Below are positions 1-9,999 of a DNA stretch of 64,000 nt, one piece after another. The position numbers were made by a program, and so were the translations under genes. The notes beneath the pieces were generated by a model. It had not been told where the DNA came from, searched no databases, and saw only the letters and a program-made list of their open reading frames with translations. Position 1 is the first letter of the stretch; every line of letters starts with the position of its first letter. Source of the stretch: Prochlorococcus sp. AG-409-F19. GTDB taxonomy: Bacteria > Cyanobacteriota > Cyanobacteriia > PCC-6307 > Cyanobiaceae. Where the stretch lies: assembly GCA_003215795.1 (NCBI GenBank), contig QCJV01000004.1, positions 1 to 64,000 of the forward strand. The letters run 5' to 3'.

Positions 1-855
1 CATAGTGACCCCCATTGGCAGAAAGCCACCAGTTAGCCCTTTGGAAAGACACATGAGGTCAGGAGAGAGTTTCGCACGTTGAGATGCAAATAGAGAGCCT
101 GTTCGCCCGAATCCAACCATGACTTCATCAGCAATAAGTAATGTTTTTGCTTGCCTAACAACTTTTTCTAGTTTTTCTAAAAATTCTGCTCTCACCATTG
201 ACATGCCACCTGCTCCTTGTACGAGTGGCTCAATGATTACTGCTGCTGTTGGAATATCAAGTAGTGTTTCCAGCTGTTTGATTGCTTTCTCTTCTCGCTC
301 ATCTATTCCTGGATCATTCCACCATGTTGATGGCCATAGGACTCTGCTTACTGGGAAAAGTAACTTTTCAAATGGCTCATTGAAAAGATTTCGTTCCCCT
401 ACTGACATCGCTCCAAAAGTATCCCCATGATAGGCACCTTCGAATGCAATTATGTGTTGCCTTTCGTCACCTTGGTTATGCCACCATTGAAGAGCAATCT
501 TGATTGCTACCTCAACAGCAGTGGAACCATTGTCTGAGAAAAACAATCTTTCTAGACCAGTGGCCTTGCAGAGTCTTTTGGCTAGAAGTTCAGCTTGTGG
601 ATGTGTGAAATCAGCGAAGATCACTTGTTCTAATTCTTGGGCTTGACGATAAATTGCCTCTGAAATATATGTGTTGCCATGACCATGAAGAGTTACCCAC
701 CAGCTACTTATTGCATCAATAATTGATGTTCCATCATCTTTGAAAAGCAGAGCCTCCTTACCTGTCAGGACTCTTTCAGGTGGTTTTGAAGATGTTATTT
801 GAGTGAATGGAGGCCATAGATTTGGATGCCATGATGTAGTTGATAAATCTTTCAT
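1..855 (-). CDS. bioA: Adenosylmethionine-8-amino-7-oxononanoate aminotransferase (BioA), partial
   Basis: PLP-dependent aminotransferase that converts KAPA to DAPA with SAM as amino donor, the antepenultimate step of biotin synthesis. The reading frame starts at an ATG (MKDLSTTSWHPNLWPPFTQ) and stays open to the window edge, so about 285 N-terminal residues are visible. The early WPPFTQ and the ISSWWVTLHGHG stretch are typical of BioA. The last visible residues include CLSKGLTGGFLPMG, which holds the PLP-binding lysine (about residue 272). It is the last gene of a leftward biotin operon, about 150 bp after bioD. The C-terminus lies outside the window. Confidence 0.95.
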   Translation of the reverse strand, partial: MKDLSTTSWHPNLWPPFTQITSSKPPERVLTGKEALLFKDDGTSIIDAISSWWVTLHGHGNTYISEAIYRQAQELEQVIFADFTHPQAELLAKRLCKATGLERLFFSDNGSTAVEVAIKIALQWWHNQGDERQHIIAFEGAYHGDTFGAMSVGERNLFNEPFEKLLFPVSRVLWPSTWWNDPGIDEREEKAIKQLETLLDIPTAAVIIEPLVQGAGGMSMVRAEFLEKLEKVVRQAKTLLIADEVMVGFGRTGSLFASQRAKLSPDLMCLSKGLTGGFLPMGVTM

Positions 856-1002
856 TTTCCTTGTCTAGATGAGTGCATTTGAAGAAGGACGTAATTAATC
901 TTTGGCATCTCTAAAAACAAAAATTCTCATGGACTTGATTGAAAAAAATTGATTTGGTGAAATTCTATTCGCCTTTAAGGTTGAATAGAATTTGAGTAAG
1001 TA

Positions 1003-1665
1003 CTAACAAGTATTTGTTTGAGGAATTAACCTTTCAAGCCTTTCTGAGACCTTTTGTTCGTTCCATTCCCTAGAGAGCATTTCGGGTGAAATGTGATCCA
1101 TTATAGGTAATTGGGCAACTATATCTATTCCGCTTATTTCTGAAAGGGTCTTAGGGTTGTCTGGATGAAATGGACCATTCAATATAATTCCTATTATGGG
1201 GATGTTTCTTTTTTTCAAAGCTTCAATAGTTAGGAGTGTGTGGTTAAGAGTACCTAAGCCAGTTCTTGCAACAAGGAGAACTGGTAACATCCATTTTCTT
1301 AATTGATCAATTTGCAGATATTGTCGAGTTAAGGGAACCATGACGCCACCTGCTGTTTCTATTATAAGGGGTTCTTTGAGCATAGGGAGCCTTAGTTTTA
1401 GAGGTTCGATTAATTGGCTTTCCTGTTCAGCTGCCCAGTGAGGTGAGACAGCTGCTTTGAATTTGTACCGTTCAGGAAGAATCCTTCCTTGGGGCAGTTT
1501 TAGAAGATTTTGGACTGTATTTGAATCACTGCCTTCTTCGAAACCACTTTGAATTGGCTTCCAATAAAATGCTTTTAAACCTTGCACTAGAAAACTACTG
1601 ACAATAGTCTTACCTACGTCTGTATCTGTTCCACATACAATCAGTTTTAAAGACTGTAAATTCAT
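1003..1665 (-). CDS. bioD: Dethiobiotin synthetase (BioD)
   Basis: ATP-dependent carboxylase that closes the ureido ring of DAPA to give dethiobiotin. The P-loop GTDTDVGKT sits at residues 12-20 and an ETAGG motif for DAPA binding follows mid-protein. I chose the ATG at 1665 (MNLQSLKLIV, 220 aa) rather than the upstream in-frame ATG at 1695, because it overlaps the bioC stop as ATGA, the coupling also seen between bioC and the upstream esterase gene. Length fits the family. Confidence 0.93.
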   Translation of the reverse strand: MNLQSLKLIVCGTDTDVGKTIVSSFLVQGLKAFYWKPIQSGFEEGSDSNTVQNLLKLPQGRILPERYKFKAAVSPHWAAEQESQLIEPLKLRLPMLKEPLIIETAGGVMVPLTRQYLQIDQLRKWMLPVLLVARTGLGTLNHTLLTIEALKKRNIPIIGIILNGPFHPDNPKTLSEISGIDIVAQLPIMDHISPEMLSREWNEQKVSERLERLIPQTNTC

Positions 1666-2417
1666 TTTTGAGCTACAAGTACTTGAATGAACCAAGTCAA
1701 TTTATAGACATTAGTTTTCTCACACATGTCCCATGCATTTTCTAGTCTTCTCCATTGTGCAATTGTAAGAGACTTTTGAGGACTACTTTGGCCTCCAAAC
1801 TTGACGAATGTTTTTAAAAGTGAAGTAACTCTGGGACTGTCTTGAGTAAAATGCTCAAGTTTTTGGAACTTTATTTGTTCATTTTTGATTACTTTAAGTA
1901 TTGAATATTTAGAGGGAAATGGCATAGCAGTACAAGCGACACCAGCTTTGTTTGCAGCTTTATACCATTCGGGGAAACATCCCTCTACGGGGATTGCTAT
2001 AGCAATCCATCCTCCAGGAGCTAATGCATTAAACCATTCCTTTAATTTTTCCTCAGGTTTATTTATCCAATGCAGTACAAAGCTAGATGCAATTAATGTT
2101 GGAGGGTCTATCCATTTTGGTAGACCTGAGTTTAAATCAAAAAGGATTGTTTTACTGTCAGATGGATGCTGTTCAAGCATCTTTGGAGAGCTATCTACTC
2201 TAGAAACAGTTTGATTTGGATGAAGTCTTTCAAGTTCATTTGCAAGAAAACCTGTTCCAGAACCTAGATCAACCCAAAGGCCATTCGGAATATTTCTGCG
2301 TGAGCATTCTAATGCAAGCAACTTTGCAAAGGGCATTTGCAAAGTTGCTTCCTTGTTATATCTCGAGGAAGCAACTTCAAAGTTGTTAATTATATTATTT
2401 TTCCAGCTAGATTTCAT
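1662..2417 (-). CDS. bioC: Malonyl-ACP O-methyltransferase (BioC)
   Basis: SAM-dependent methyltransferase of 251 aa. In the BioC-BioH pathway it methylates malonyl-ACP so that the fatty acid machinery can build the pimeloyl chain. Motif I of class I methyltransferases, LWVDLGSGTGFLA, is at about residues 47-59, and the LHWINKPEEKLKEW region resembles the BioC post-motif (the usual LQW is LHW here). It overlaps its upstream esterase by 4 bp and bioD by 4 bp, so it is translated as part of one biotin operon. Confidence 0.9.
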   Translation of the reverse strand: MKSSWKNNIINNFEVASSRYNKEATLQMPFAKLLALECSRRNIPNGLWVDLGSGTGFLANELERLHPNQTVSRVDSSPKMLEQHPSDSKTILFDLNSGLPKWIDPPTLIASSFVLHWINKPEEKLKEWFNALAPGGWIAIAIPVEGCFPEWYKAANKAGVACTAMPFPSKYSILKVIKNEQIKFQKLEHFTQDSPRVTSLLKTFVKFGGQSSPQKSLTIAQWRRLENAWDMCEKTNVYKLTWFIQVLVAQK

Positions 2418-3130
2418 TTAGCTAATTTTAACCATTCGCTAACTTGTTTGATGATGCCTGGCATTTGGATGATATGTCCTTCACTTGTCAGCAGCCATTT
2501 CGTAGGTGGGTGATCCATATGCATTCTTAGATCGGAGATGAGTTGATCATTTGTTGTAGGACTAATGATTTTATCTTCTTTGCCTTGTATTACGAGAACT
2601 CGAGCTTTTTTTGATAGAGCCTGAGGTAATTCATTACTCTTGATTAAAAGATTAAAGTCTTCTATAAGTTGCTTTCGACCTTTGCAAGAGATCCTTTTTG
2701 AAAGTGGCACTTCCTTGCAATCAGTAATCTTATAAGGTTGAATTGCTTTTTTTAGAAACATGAAAAGCATTTCGCTTTCTGTTGGCTTACCTAAATGCTT
2801 TCCCATGCCGTTTAATGCTGCTCTTACGGCTCTACCTCTTTTCCCATTGGGAATGAAACGACTAAAGCTGTTTAGTAAAATAATGTCTGAAGCTTCTTTA
2901 AGTATTTTACTAGGGACTAAATGTATCCCAAGTGAATGACAAAAAATAACTTTTTTCCGGCTCATATTTCCCTGGTCATTATTTTCCCATGCAGGGTTTG
3001 AAGCTTCGTAATCTCCATAACCTCTTTCGGCATTTTTCCAGAGCCAACCATCCTTTTGAAAGTATTCTTTCCAGTTTTCCCAAAAGGTGCTTTCACAACA
3101 CCATCCATGCATAGAGATTGCTTGCTTCAT
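2414..3130 (-). CDS. bioK: Pimeloyl-ACP methyl ester esterase, BioK-type
   Basis: Alpha/beta-hydrolase-like protein (238 aa) placed exactly where the pathway needs the esterase that frees pimeloyl-ACP from its methyl ester before BioF. A nucleophile elbow CHSLG (Ser66), an acid Asp186 in GKEDKII and His219 in SEGHIIQ make a plausible triad. The motif is CHSLG rather than the GWSLG of BioH, and the protein is short on the usual lid. Picocyanobacteria are known to use BioK, an esterase distinct from BioH and BioG; position and triad support that name, but it is by context and motif, not by search. Confidence 0.8.
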   Translation of the reverse strand: MKQAISMHGWCCESTFWENWKEYFQKDGWLWKNAERGYGDYEASNPAWENNDQGNMSRKKVIFCHSLGIHLVPSKILKEASDIILLNSFSRFIPNGKRGRAVRAALNGMGKHLGKPTESEMLFMFLKKAIQPYKITDCKEVPLSKRISCKGRKQLIEDFNLLIKSNELPQALSKKARVLVIQGKEDKIISPTTNDQLISDLRMHMDHPPTKWLLTSEGHIIQMPGIIKQVSEWLKLAK

Positions 3131-4272
3131 TGCTTTTCCCCAAGGTGAAACAATAGTTTCTGTAGGGTGTTTTTAGGTAAATTACTTCTGACTATTAGCC
3201 TTAGACGAGAAGTTCCCTCTGGAACAGTTGGGGGGCGTATTGCAATAGTTAAAAGACCATGCTCCTCTAGTTCATATTGCTTTTTCAAGGCTTGTTCATC
3301 ACTACCAAGCTTAAGTGAAATGATGGGACCAATTGCCCTAGGGCAATTCCAACCTTGCTTTGCAAACTCCGACCTCCAAATCATTGATTCTTCTTGAAGC
3401 CTTTGACCTTTTTGAGGGTTGCTTTTTAAGAGCCTTAATGCTTCCAAAGTTGCTGAAGCTAATGGTGGTGCTAGAGCAGTTGTATATCGAAAAGCACCAC
3501 TGGTTTGAAGGACATGTTCGCCAAAAGTGTTATTTGTCGCCAAGAAAGCGCCTCCACTTCCAAATGCTTTACCAAAAGTTCCACTAATCATAGTGATCCC
3601 TTTTGATGTCCCATGGCATAGTCCGCGGCCTTGGGATCCCAAAACACCTAAAGCATGCGCTTCATCAACTAGAAGTCTTGCTTGATAGTTTTCACAGAGA
3701 CGAGCGATTTTCTTGATATCTGGACTAGTCCCTTCCATGCTAAAAAGACTTTCAGTTATTACTAGAGGAGTCTGATTCGGTTCTTCAAGTACAGAATTCT
3801 GGAGAAGCCTTTCAAGATCATTAATATTGTTGTGTGCATAACGCTTAATCTTTGCTCCACTTGCTTTTATCCCAACCAACAGAGAGTGATGAATTAACTT
3901 GTCTGTGATAACAAGGGTTTTGCGATTTGCTAAAGCACAAACTGCAGCTAAGTTTGCTTGAAACCCACTGGGGAAAAGTAGAACCCTTTCTACACCAAGC
4001 CATTGACCAAGCTCTTTCTCAAGGCGGTCATGTATAGGCCGACTTCCTGTGACAAGCCTCGACCCTCCAGATCCAACTCCTTCGGAGAGCATTGTTTTAT
4101 GTGCTGCTTCAATTAACCTGGGGTCTTGGCTGAGACCAAGATAATCATTGCTAGCAAGATCGATCAGTGAGATTGATTCGTTATTTTTTCCAGAACTAAT
4201 TAATTGAAAGGCTTTATCACCTGGTTTCCAGGTTCTTAGTTTACGTAGTCTTGACTTTGGAATATTTTTCAT
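3127..4272 (-). CDS. bioF: 8-amino-7-oxononanoate synthase (BioF)
   Basis: PLP enzyme (381 aa) that condenses pimeloyl-ACP with L-alanine. The SNDYLGL motif (residues 41-47), VDEAHALGVLG (202-212) and the PLP lysine in SGTFGKAFGSGGA (Lys235) are all present. It is the first gene of the leftward operon bioF-bioK-bioC-bioD-bioA, whose first four genes overlap by 4 bp each; the promoter should lie in the 133 bp shared with the divergent helicase gene. Confidence 0.96.
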   Translation of the reverse strand: MKNIPKSRLRKLRTWKPGDKAFQLISSGKNNESISLIDLASNDYLGLSQDPRLIEAAHKTMLSEGVGSGGSRLVTGSRPIHDRLEKELGQWLGVERVLLFPSGFQANLAAVCALANRKTLVITDKLIHHSLLVGIKASGAKIKRYAHNNINDLERLLQNSVLEEPNQTPLVITESLFSMEGTSPDIKKIARLCENYQARLLVDEAHALGVLGSQGRGLCHGTSKGITMISGTFGKAFGSGGAFLATNNTFGEHVLQTSGAFRYTTALAPPLASATLEALRLLKSNPQKGQRLQEESMIWRSEFAKQGWNCPRAIGPIISLKLGSDEQALKKQYELEEHGLLTIAIRPPTVPEGTSRLRLIVRSNLPKNTLQKLLFHLGEKQ

Positions 4273-4405
4273 GAATCTAGTTTGATGAAATTTTAAGTAT
4301 TAAATAAGATTCTTTGATATTTTGAATATGCATGCCTTTCTTGAGATGGAATTATTGGATGGAGAGATTAGATTCTCTGATTAGGATTAGAGGAATGAGC
4401 TGGAG

Positions 4406-7189
4406 ATGAAGAAAACGGCTTCTGATTTTGTGGAAGAAAAATTGGACCTAGGGAATATTTTCCCATTTCAGCTGGATACTTTTCAGCTTGAGGCTATAGA
4501 TGCTCTTAATCATGGACATTCAGTTGTAGTTAGTGCTCCTACAGGTTCAGGTAAGACGATGATTGGTGAATATGCGATTTACAGGGCAATCTCGCATGGA
4601 CAAAAGGTTTTGTATACAACCCCTCTTAAGGCTCTTTCAAATCAAAAACTCCGTGATTTCCGTAATCAATTTGGCTATGAAAACGTAGGTCTTCTTACTG
4701 GAGATCTCAGTGTGAATAGAGGTGCCCCCATTACGGTGATGACCACAGAAATTTTTCGCAATATGCTTTATGCAGAAGTAGATGAATGTGATGACCCTCT
4801 TTTTGATGTCGAGGCGGTTGTTTTAGATGAGTGTCATTATATGAATGATTCCCAACGAGGGACTGTTTGGGAAGAGTCGATAATTCATTGCCCTTCAACC
4901 GTACAACTAGTAGCACTTTCAGCAACTGTTGCTAATGCAGGACAATTAACAGATTGGATTAAAAAAGTTCATGGTCCTACAGAATTAATTTTCAGCGATT
5001 TTCGCCCGGTACCATTGACCTTTTCTTTTTGTAGCGCGAAGGGATTGCATCCTCTCCTGAATAATTCTAGAACAGGCTTACATCCAAATTGCAAAATTTG
5101 GAGACCCCCTAAGGGGCAGCAGAGAAAAAGACGTTCTTCTAAGCCATTACAACCTGAGTCTCCTTCAATTAGTTTTGTAATTAAAAACATGGCAGAGAGG
5201 GACATGCTCCCTGCTATTTATTTCATTTTCAGCAGACGTGGTTGTGATAGAGCTGTTAAAGATCTGTTGGGCTCATTGCGTTTAGTGTCTAATGAAGAGC
5301 AAGAAAAAATTGAAGTTCGTTTAAGTTTGTATATCAGGGAGAATTCTGAAGGTATTCGTAGTGGAATACACCTTGATGCTCTTAGGTGTGGCATTGCCTC
5401 TCATCATGCTGGAGTTTTACCCGCGTGGAAGGAATTAATAGAGGAATTATTTCAACAGGGCTTAGTGAAGGTCGTTTTTGCTACAGAGACTTTGGCGGCA
5501 GGTATAAATATGCCTGCTCGCAGCACAGTAATTTCATCTTTGTCTAAGCGAACTGAAAATGGCCATCGGCAACTTATGGGGAGTGAGTTTTTACAAATGG
5601 CTGGCAGAGCAGGTCGGAGAGGCTTAGATTCGCAAGGCTATGTTGTAACTGTACAAAGTCGTTTTGAAGGTGTTCGGGAAGCTGGGCAATTAGCTATTTC
5701 TAATGCAAATCCCTTAGTAAGTCAATTTACCCCCAGTTATGGAATGGTCCTAAACCTTTTGCATCGCTATGATTTGGAAAAGTCAAGAGAGTTAGTGCAG
5801 AGGAGTTTTGGTTGTTATTTGGCGAGTTTAGATTTATTTGATGAAGAAGAACAGCTTGAGCAATTGCGCAGAAGGCTTTCTACTCTTGAAGCTTTGGTTA
5901 GTGATATTCCATGGAATGATTTTGAAGATTATGAGAAGCGTAGGAACCGTTTAAAAGAAGAGAGAAGGTTGCTTCGCACTCTGCAAAAGCAAGCCGCAGA
6001 CACTCTCGCTAATGAATTAATTTCAGCATTGCAGTTCGCACACATAGGAACATTGATTAGCTTCAAGACTCCTTCTTTCAAAGGTCGTGTTATTCCTGCT
6101 GTGATTGTCGCCAAACAGCAGCAGCATGGCCATTCGTCGCATCTTGTGTGTTTAACTGAGTCCAACACTTGGACTCTAATTGCTTGTCAGTCTGTAGTCA
6201 GTCTTCATGCCGAACTTAGTTGTTTAGACATAAGCCCCCTAAAGACTCCAGAACTGAGTCGTTTGGGTGAAGTAATCCATGGTGATAGTCAGAGTTTGCA
6301 GTTTGCTTCTGCTATTCAGGCGACTGCACAAACTTATGACATGGTGACCCCACAGTATGACTTGGCTGCAGAAGTGCTTTCTCAGTCTAGATTTGTACAT
6401 TCATTAGAGCAAGAATTAGCATCTTTACCAGCCCATCAATGGGGAGACCGAAAAAAACTTAAGAAACATCGCAGACGAATGGAAGAGCTTGAGCTTGAGA
6501 TTGGAGAACGTCAGGATTTGATACATCATCGTGCAAACCGTCACTGGGACACTTTCTTGGCTTTGTTGGAGATTCTGCAATATTTTGGATGTCTGGATGA
6601 ACTTGACTCTACAGAGATAGGTAAAACAGTTGGTTCATTACGAGGAGATAATGAGCTTTGGCTGGGTCTCGTTTTGATGAGTGGTCATTTAGATGAATTG
6701 CCCCCACCTCAACTGGCGGCTGTATTGCAAGCTGTTAGCACTGAAGTGAATCGCCGTGATTTATGGTCTGGATTTTCAGCATCTCCTCTATCTTTGGAAG
6801 CTTTGGGTGATTTATCAAGTATTCGTCGGGAACTCTTACGCATACAAGAGAGATATGATTTAAATATCCCAGTTTGCTCTGAAACCGAGTTGATTGGACT
6901 AGTTGAGGAATGGGCTAATGGCTCAACTTGGGAGAAACTAATGGCCAATACGTCATTAGATGAGGGAGATGTTGTGCGAGTTATACGTCGTACAATTGAT
7001 CTCTTGGCTCAAATTCCTTACTGTCTCGCAATTAGTCAGAAACTTAAGCATAATGCTGCAAAAGCATTACATTCTTTGAACCGCTTTCCAGTACGTGAAG
7101 CAGAAGATGTATCAAAAGAACAAGGTGAGGATAAAATTGGCTTGAATTTTGCTACTGAACATGTGTCCAATTCAGATAAATCAAAATAA
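4406..7189 (+). CDS. Ski2/Mtr4-like DExH-box RNA helicase
   Basis: Large superfamily 2 helicase (927 aa). Motif I APTGSGKT is at about residues 44-51, motif II is DECH (in VVLDECHYM), SAT follows in ALSATVANAG, and motif VI is QMAGRAGRRG near residue 400. The C-terminal half has helical, charged segments and ends in a DSHCT-like domain as in Ski2/Mtr4 and the plastid ISE2 proteins, which act in RNA turnover or rRNA maturation. Substrate is not evident here. The gene is divergent from bioF and ends 10 bp before the convergent fumC stop. Confidence 0.9.
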   Translation: MKKTASDFVEEKLDLGNIFPFQLDTFQLEAIDALNHGHSVVVSAPTGSGKTMIGEYAIYRAISHGQKVLYTTPLKALSNQKLRDFRNQFGYENVGLLTGDLSVNRGAPITVMTTEIFRNMLYAEVDECDDPLFDVEAVVLDECHYMNDSQRGTVWEESIIHCPSTVQLVALSATVANAGQLTDWIKKVHGPTELIFSDFRPVPLTFSFCSAKGLHPLLNNSRTGLHPNCKIWRPPKGQQRKRRSSKPLQPESPSISFVIKNMAERDMLPAIYFIFSRRGCDRAVKDLLGSLRLVSNEEQEKIEVRLSLYIRENSEGIRSGIHLDALRCGIASHHAGVLPAWKELIEELFQQGLVKVVFATETLAAGINMPARSTVISSLSKRTENGHRQLMGSEFLQMAGRAGRRGLDSQGYVVTVQSRFEGVREAGQLAISNANPLVSQFTPSYGMVLNLLHRYDLEKSRELVQRSFGCYLASLDLFDEEEQLEQLRRRLSTLEALVSDIPWNDFEDYEKRRNRLKEERRLLRTLQKQAADTLANELISALQFAHIGTLISFKTPSFKGRVIPAVIVAKQQQHGHSSHLVCLTESNTWTLIACQSVVSLHAELSCLDISPLKTPELSRLGEVIHGDSQSLQFASAIQATAQTYDMVTPQYDLAAEVLSQSRFVHSLEQELASLPAHQWGDRKKLKKHRRRMEELELEIGERQDLIHHRANRHWDTFLALLEILQYFGCLDELDSTEIGKTVGSLRGDNELWLGLVLMSGHLDELPPPQLAAVLQAVSTEVNRRDLWSGFSASPLSLEALGDLSSIRRELLRIQERYDLNIPVCSETELIGLVEEWANGSTWEKLMANTSLDEGDVVRVIRRTIDLLAQIPYCLAISQKLKHNAAKALHSLNRFPVREAEDVSKEQGEDKIGLNFATEHVSNSDKSK

Positions 7190-7199
7190 GTACCGTCTA

Positions 7200-8594
7200 T
7201 TAACTTGAGCCAGTCATCAACTTTGCGTTAACAATGCGATCAAAATCGTGCTCGCTAACATAGCCTAATATTTTGGATGCTTCTTTAAGAGTGATGTTTT
7301 TATTGTGAGCATATTGGGCAATTTGGCTAGCCTTCTCGTAGCCAATTTCAGGAGCTAAGCTTGTAACAAGCATCAGAGATTGTCGAAGGTTATGCTCAAT
7401 TTTTTTTAGATTAGGTTGTATGCCTTCAATCATTGACACGCGTGAGCATCTACAGGCATCAGTTAGCAGAGTAATGCTTTTTAGGAGATTAAACCCTATC
7501 AATGGCTTGTAAACATTCATTTGAAGATGTCCTCCACTCCCAGCCATTGTCACTGCATTGTCGAGGGCTATCACTTGAGTGCAAACCATTGCCATTGCTT
7601 CACATTGTGTTGGGTTGATCTTACCGGGCATAATTGAGCTGCCTGGCTCATTAGCGGGAAGTAATAACTCTCCAAAGCCAGCTCTTGGACCACAAGATAA
7701 GAGGCGAAGATCATTGGCTATTTTTAATAGGGATACAGATAATAATTTCAATTCTGACATTGCGTGGACTAGCCCATCATGACTAGCCATTATGGCGAAT
7801 TTATTTTCCGCTGATTTGAAAGGAAGCCTAGTTGAAGTGGCTATAACTTGAGCAATCTTTTCCCCGAATTCTTTTGGTGCATTTATACCTGTTCCTATTG
7901 CAGTTCCACCTAAAGGGAGAGGGAAAAGTTCTTTCATGCCTTCTTCTATTCTCTTGCTAGCAGTTGCTAATTGCTCTTTCCAGGCAGATGCCTCTTGCCC
8001 GAGGGTAAGTGGAACAGCATCTTGTAGGTGTGTCCTACCTGTCTTAATTATTCCATTCCATTCTGTTGTTTTTCTTTCAAATGCATTGATAAGTCGATTT
8101 AGCTCAGGTAGAAGATGATCAGTGATTTCTTGGATAGCAGCTATCTGTATAGCCGCTGGGAAAACGTCGTTTGTGGATTGTGATTGGTTAACATCATCAT
8201 TTGGATGCAATGTTTTATGACTACCTAAAGGATCGTTATTTGCTAATGCTGCAATATTGCAGATGACTTCGTTTACATTCATATTTGTTTGAGTACCACT
8301 ACCTGTTTGCCAGACACTCAAGGGAAATTGGTCGTCATGCAGTCCTGAAAGAATTTCTAAGCAAGCATTAATGATGAAATTTTTCTTTGTTTCTGTAATT
8401 AAACCTAATTTATAGTTAACTATTGCGGCAGATTGTTTAATTGTAGTTAGAGCGTAAATAAGCTTGATAGGAATTTTATCGTCTCCAATTGCGAAATTTA
8501 GTAGGGATCGTTGAGTTTGGGCTCCCCATAGCGCCAAGTTCGAGACCTCTATTGAGCCTATGCTGTCACTTTCTAGTCGAGATAAATCAGTCAT
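7200..8594 (-). CDS. fumC: Fumarate hydratase class II (FumC)
   Basis: Interconverts fumarate and malate. The superfamily signature GSSIMPGKINPTQCEAM, the TGSGTQTNMNVNEV substrate-binding stretch and GRTHLQDAVPLTLGQE are all present. I chose the ATG at 8594 (MTDLSRLESDSIG, 464 aa, the normal length); an in-frame start at 8615 would add seven residues not seen in the family. It follows purB by 63 bp, so the two related lyases look cotranscribed. Confidence 0.95.
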   Translation of the reverse strand: MTDLSRLESDSIGSIEVSNLALWGAQTQRSLLNFAIGDDKIPIKLIYALTTIKQSAAIVNYKLGLITETKKNFIINACLEILSGLHDDQFPLSVWQTGSGTQTNMNVNEVICNIAALANNDPLGSHKTLHPNDDVNQSQSTNDVFPAAIQIAAIQEITDHLLPELNRLINAFERKTTEWNGIIKTGRTHLQDAVPLTLGQEASAWKEQLATASKRIEEGMKELFPLPLGGTAIGTGINAPKEFGEKIAQVIATSTRLPFKSAENKFAIMASHDGLVHAMSELKLLSVSLLKIANDLRLLSCGPRAGFGELLLPANEPGSSIMPGKINPTQCEAMAMVCTQVIALDNAVTMAGSGGHLQMNVYKPLIGFNLLKSITLLTDACRCSRVSMIEGIQPNLKKIEHNLRQSLMLVTSLAPEIGYEKASQIAQYAHNKNITLKEASKILGYVSEHDFDRIVNAKLMTGSS

Positions 8595-8657
8595 TTTTTG
8601 TAGATGATAGACCAATTATTGTTGTTTCATATTAAATCGTTTAATTAGCGATGAGTT

Positions 8658-9953
8658 TTAGATTTCGAGGCGATTCCAAATGACCTCTAGATTGGCTTGA
8701 TGTATTGTTGTACTGAAGCAATTATTTAGTTGCTCTGAAGATAGTACTGAAGTGATTGACTTATCTGATTTAAGATTCGCTTGGAAATCTCCTGACTCTT
8801 TGTTCCAGGCTTCATGAGCATGTTTCTGTACCAATTTATACGCTTCTTCACGTTGCATACCATTCTCTACAAGAGCTAAGAGTACGCGTTGGCTGAAAAC
8901 CACACCTCCGTAAATATTCATGTTTTTTGTCATGTTCTTCTTATAAATTCCTAGCCCTTGAATTACGTCACTCATTTCTCTCAACATAAAGTGCAAGGTA
9001 ATTGATATGTCTGGAAGCATCATTCTTTCTGTTGAGCTATGACTTATATCTCTTTCATGCCATAGCGAAACATTTTCTAGTGCGGCAACCACATAACTTC
9101 TAAGAACTCTTGCAAGACCACTAATACGCTCACTTCTAATTGGATTTCTTTTGTGAGGCATAGCAGAGCTTCCTTTTTGACCTTTTGCGAACCCCTCTTC
9201 TACTTCCAGTACGTCAGTTCTTTGCAGGTTTCGTATTTCAGTTGCAAAACGATCTAGTGAAGAACCTACTAAGGCAAGTGTTTGAACATAAGTTGCATGT
9301 CGATCTCTTGAAATTACTTGAGTACTTGCTGTATCAGGGGTTAATCCAAGAGAAGCACATGTAATCCGTTCAATTTCAGGGTCTGTATTTGCATACGTTC
9401 CCATTGCACCACTGATTTGACCAACTGAAATTTCTTTTTCGAGCAGATCAAGTCTTTTTTTATTTCGATTAGTTTCAGCTAACCATCCAGCAAGTTTGAA
9501 ACCAAAGGTAATTGGCTCTCCATGGATTGCATGTGATCTTCCTATCATTACTGTTGTTTTATGTTCACGTGCTTTATCTCGAATTATTTGTTGAAGTTTT
9601 TTGATTTCTTCGATTAATAATTTGACAGATGCTTTTAATTGCAAAGCAAGCCCAGTATCCAGAACATCACTACTTGTCATCCCGACATGAATAAAACGAC
9701 CAGAGTCTCCGATGTTTTCATTTAGATTTGTGAGAAAAGCAATAACGTCATGACGAACTTCTGATTCAATTTCAAGAATTCGTTTTGGGCTAAATTCAGC
9801 TTTTTCGCGGATATCTTTCATTGCATTCTCTGGTATCTTCCCAAGCTTTAGGTTTGCCTCGCAAGCAGCAAGCTCTACATCAAGCCAACTTTGAAACTTG
9901 GCATGCTCTGTCCAAATTTTCCCCATTTCTGGGAGAGTGTAACGATCAATCAA
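8658..9953 (-). CDS. purB: Adenylosuccinate lyase (PurB)
   Basis: Releases fumarate in two steps of purine synthesis (SAICAR to AICAR and adenylosuccinate to AMP). It is 431 aa with the signature SSAMPHKRNP, the TSSDVLDTGLALQ motif and GRSHAIHGEPITFG. Its fumarate product is the substrate of FumC encoded just downstream in the same direction, so the two belong together metabolically as well as by position. Confidence 0.96.
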   Translation of the reverse strand: MIDRYTLPEMGKIWTEHAKFQSWLDVELAACEANLKLGKIPENAMKDIREKAEFSPKRILEIESEVRHDVIAFLTNLNENIGDSGRFIHVGMTSSDVLDTGLALQLKASVKLLIEEIKKLQQIIRDKAREHKTTVMIGRSHAIHGEPITFGFKLAGWLAETNRNKKRLDLLEKEISVGQISGAMGTYANTDPEIERITCASLGLTPDTASTQVISRDRHATYVQTLALVGSSLDRFATEIRNLQRTDVLEVEEGFAKGQKGSSAMPHKRNPIRSERISGLARVLRSYVVAALENVSLWHERDISHSSTERMMLPDISITLHFMLREMSDVIQGLGIYKKNMTKNMNIYGGVVFSQRVLLALVENGMQREEAYKLVQKHAHEAWNKESGDFQANLKSDKSITSVLSSEQLNNCFSTTIHQANLEVIWNRLEI

Positions 9954-9999
9954 AGCAATTTAGATTTTTTCTAGAAAACTAGAATTTAGTTCTTGTTGT

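Noticed and set aside
119-430. 103-aa plus-strand frame
   Set aside because: It is antisense to the conserved bioA coding sequence and has no motif of its own.
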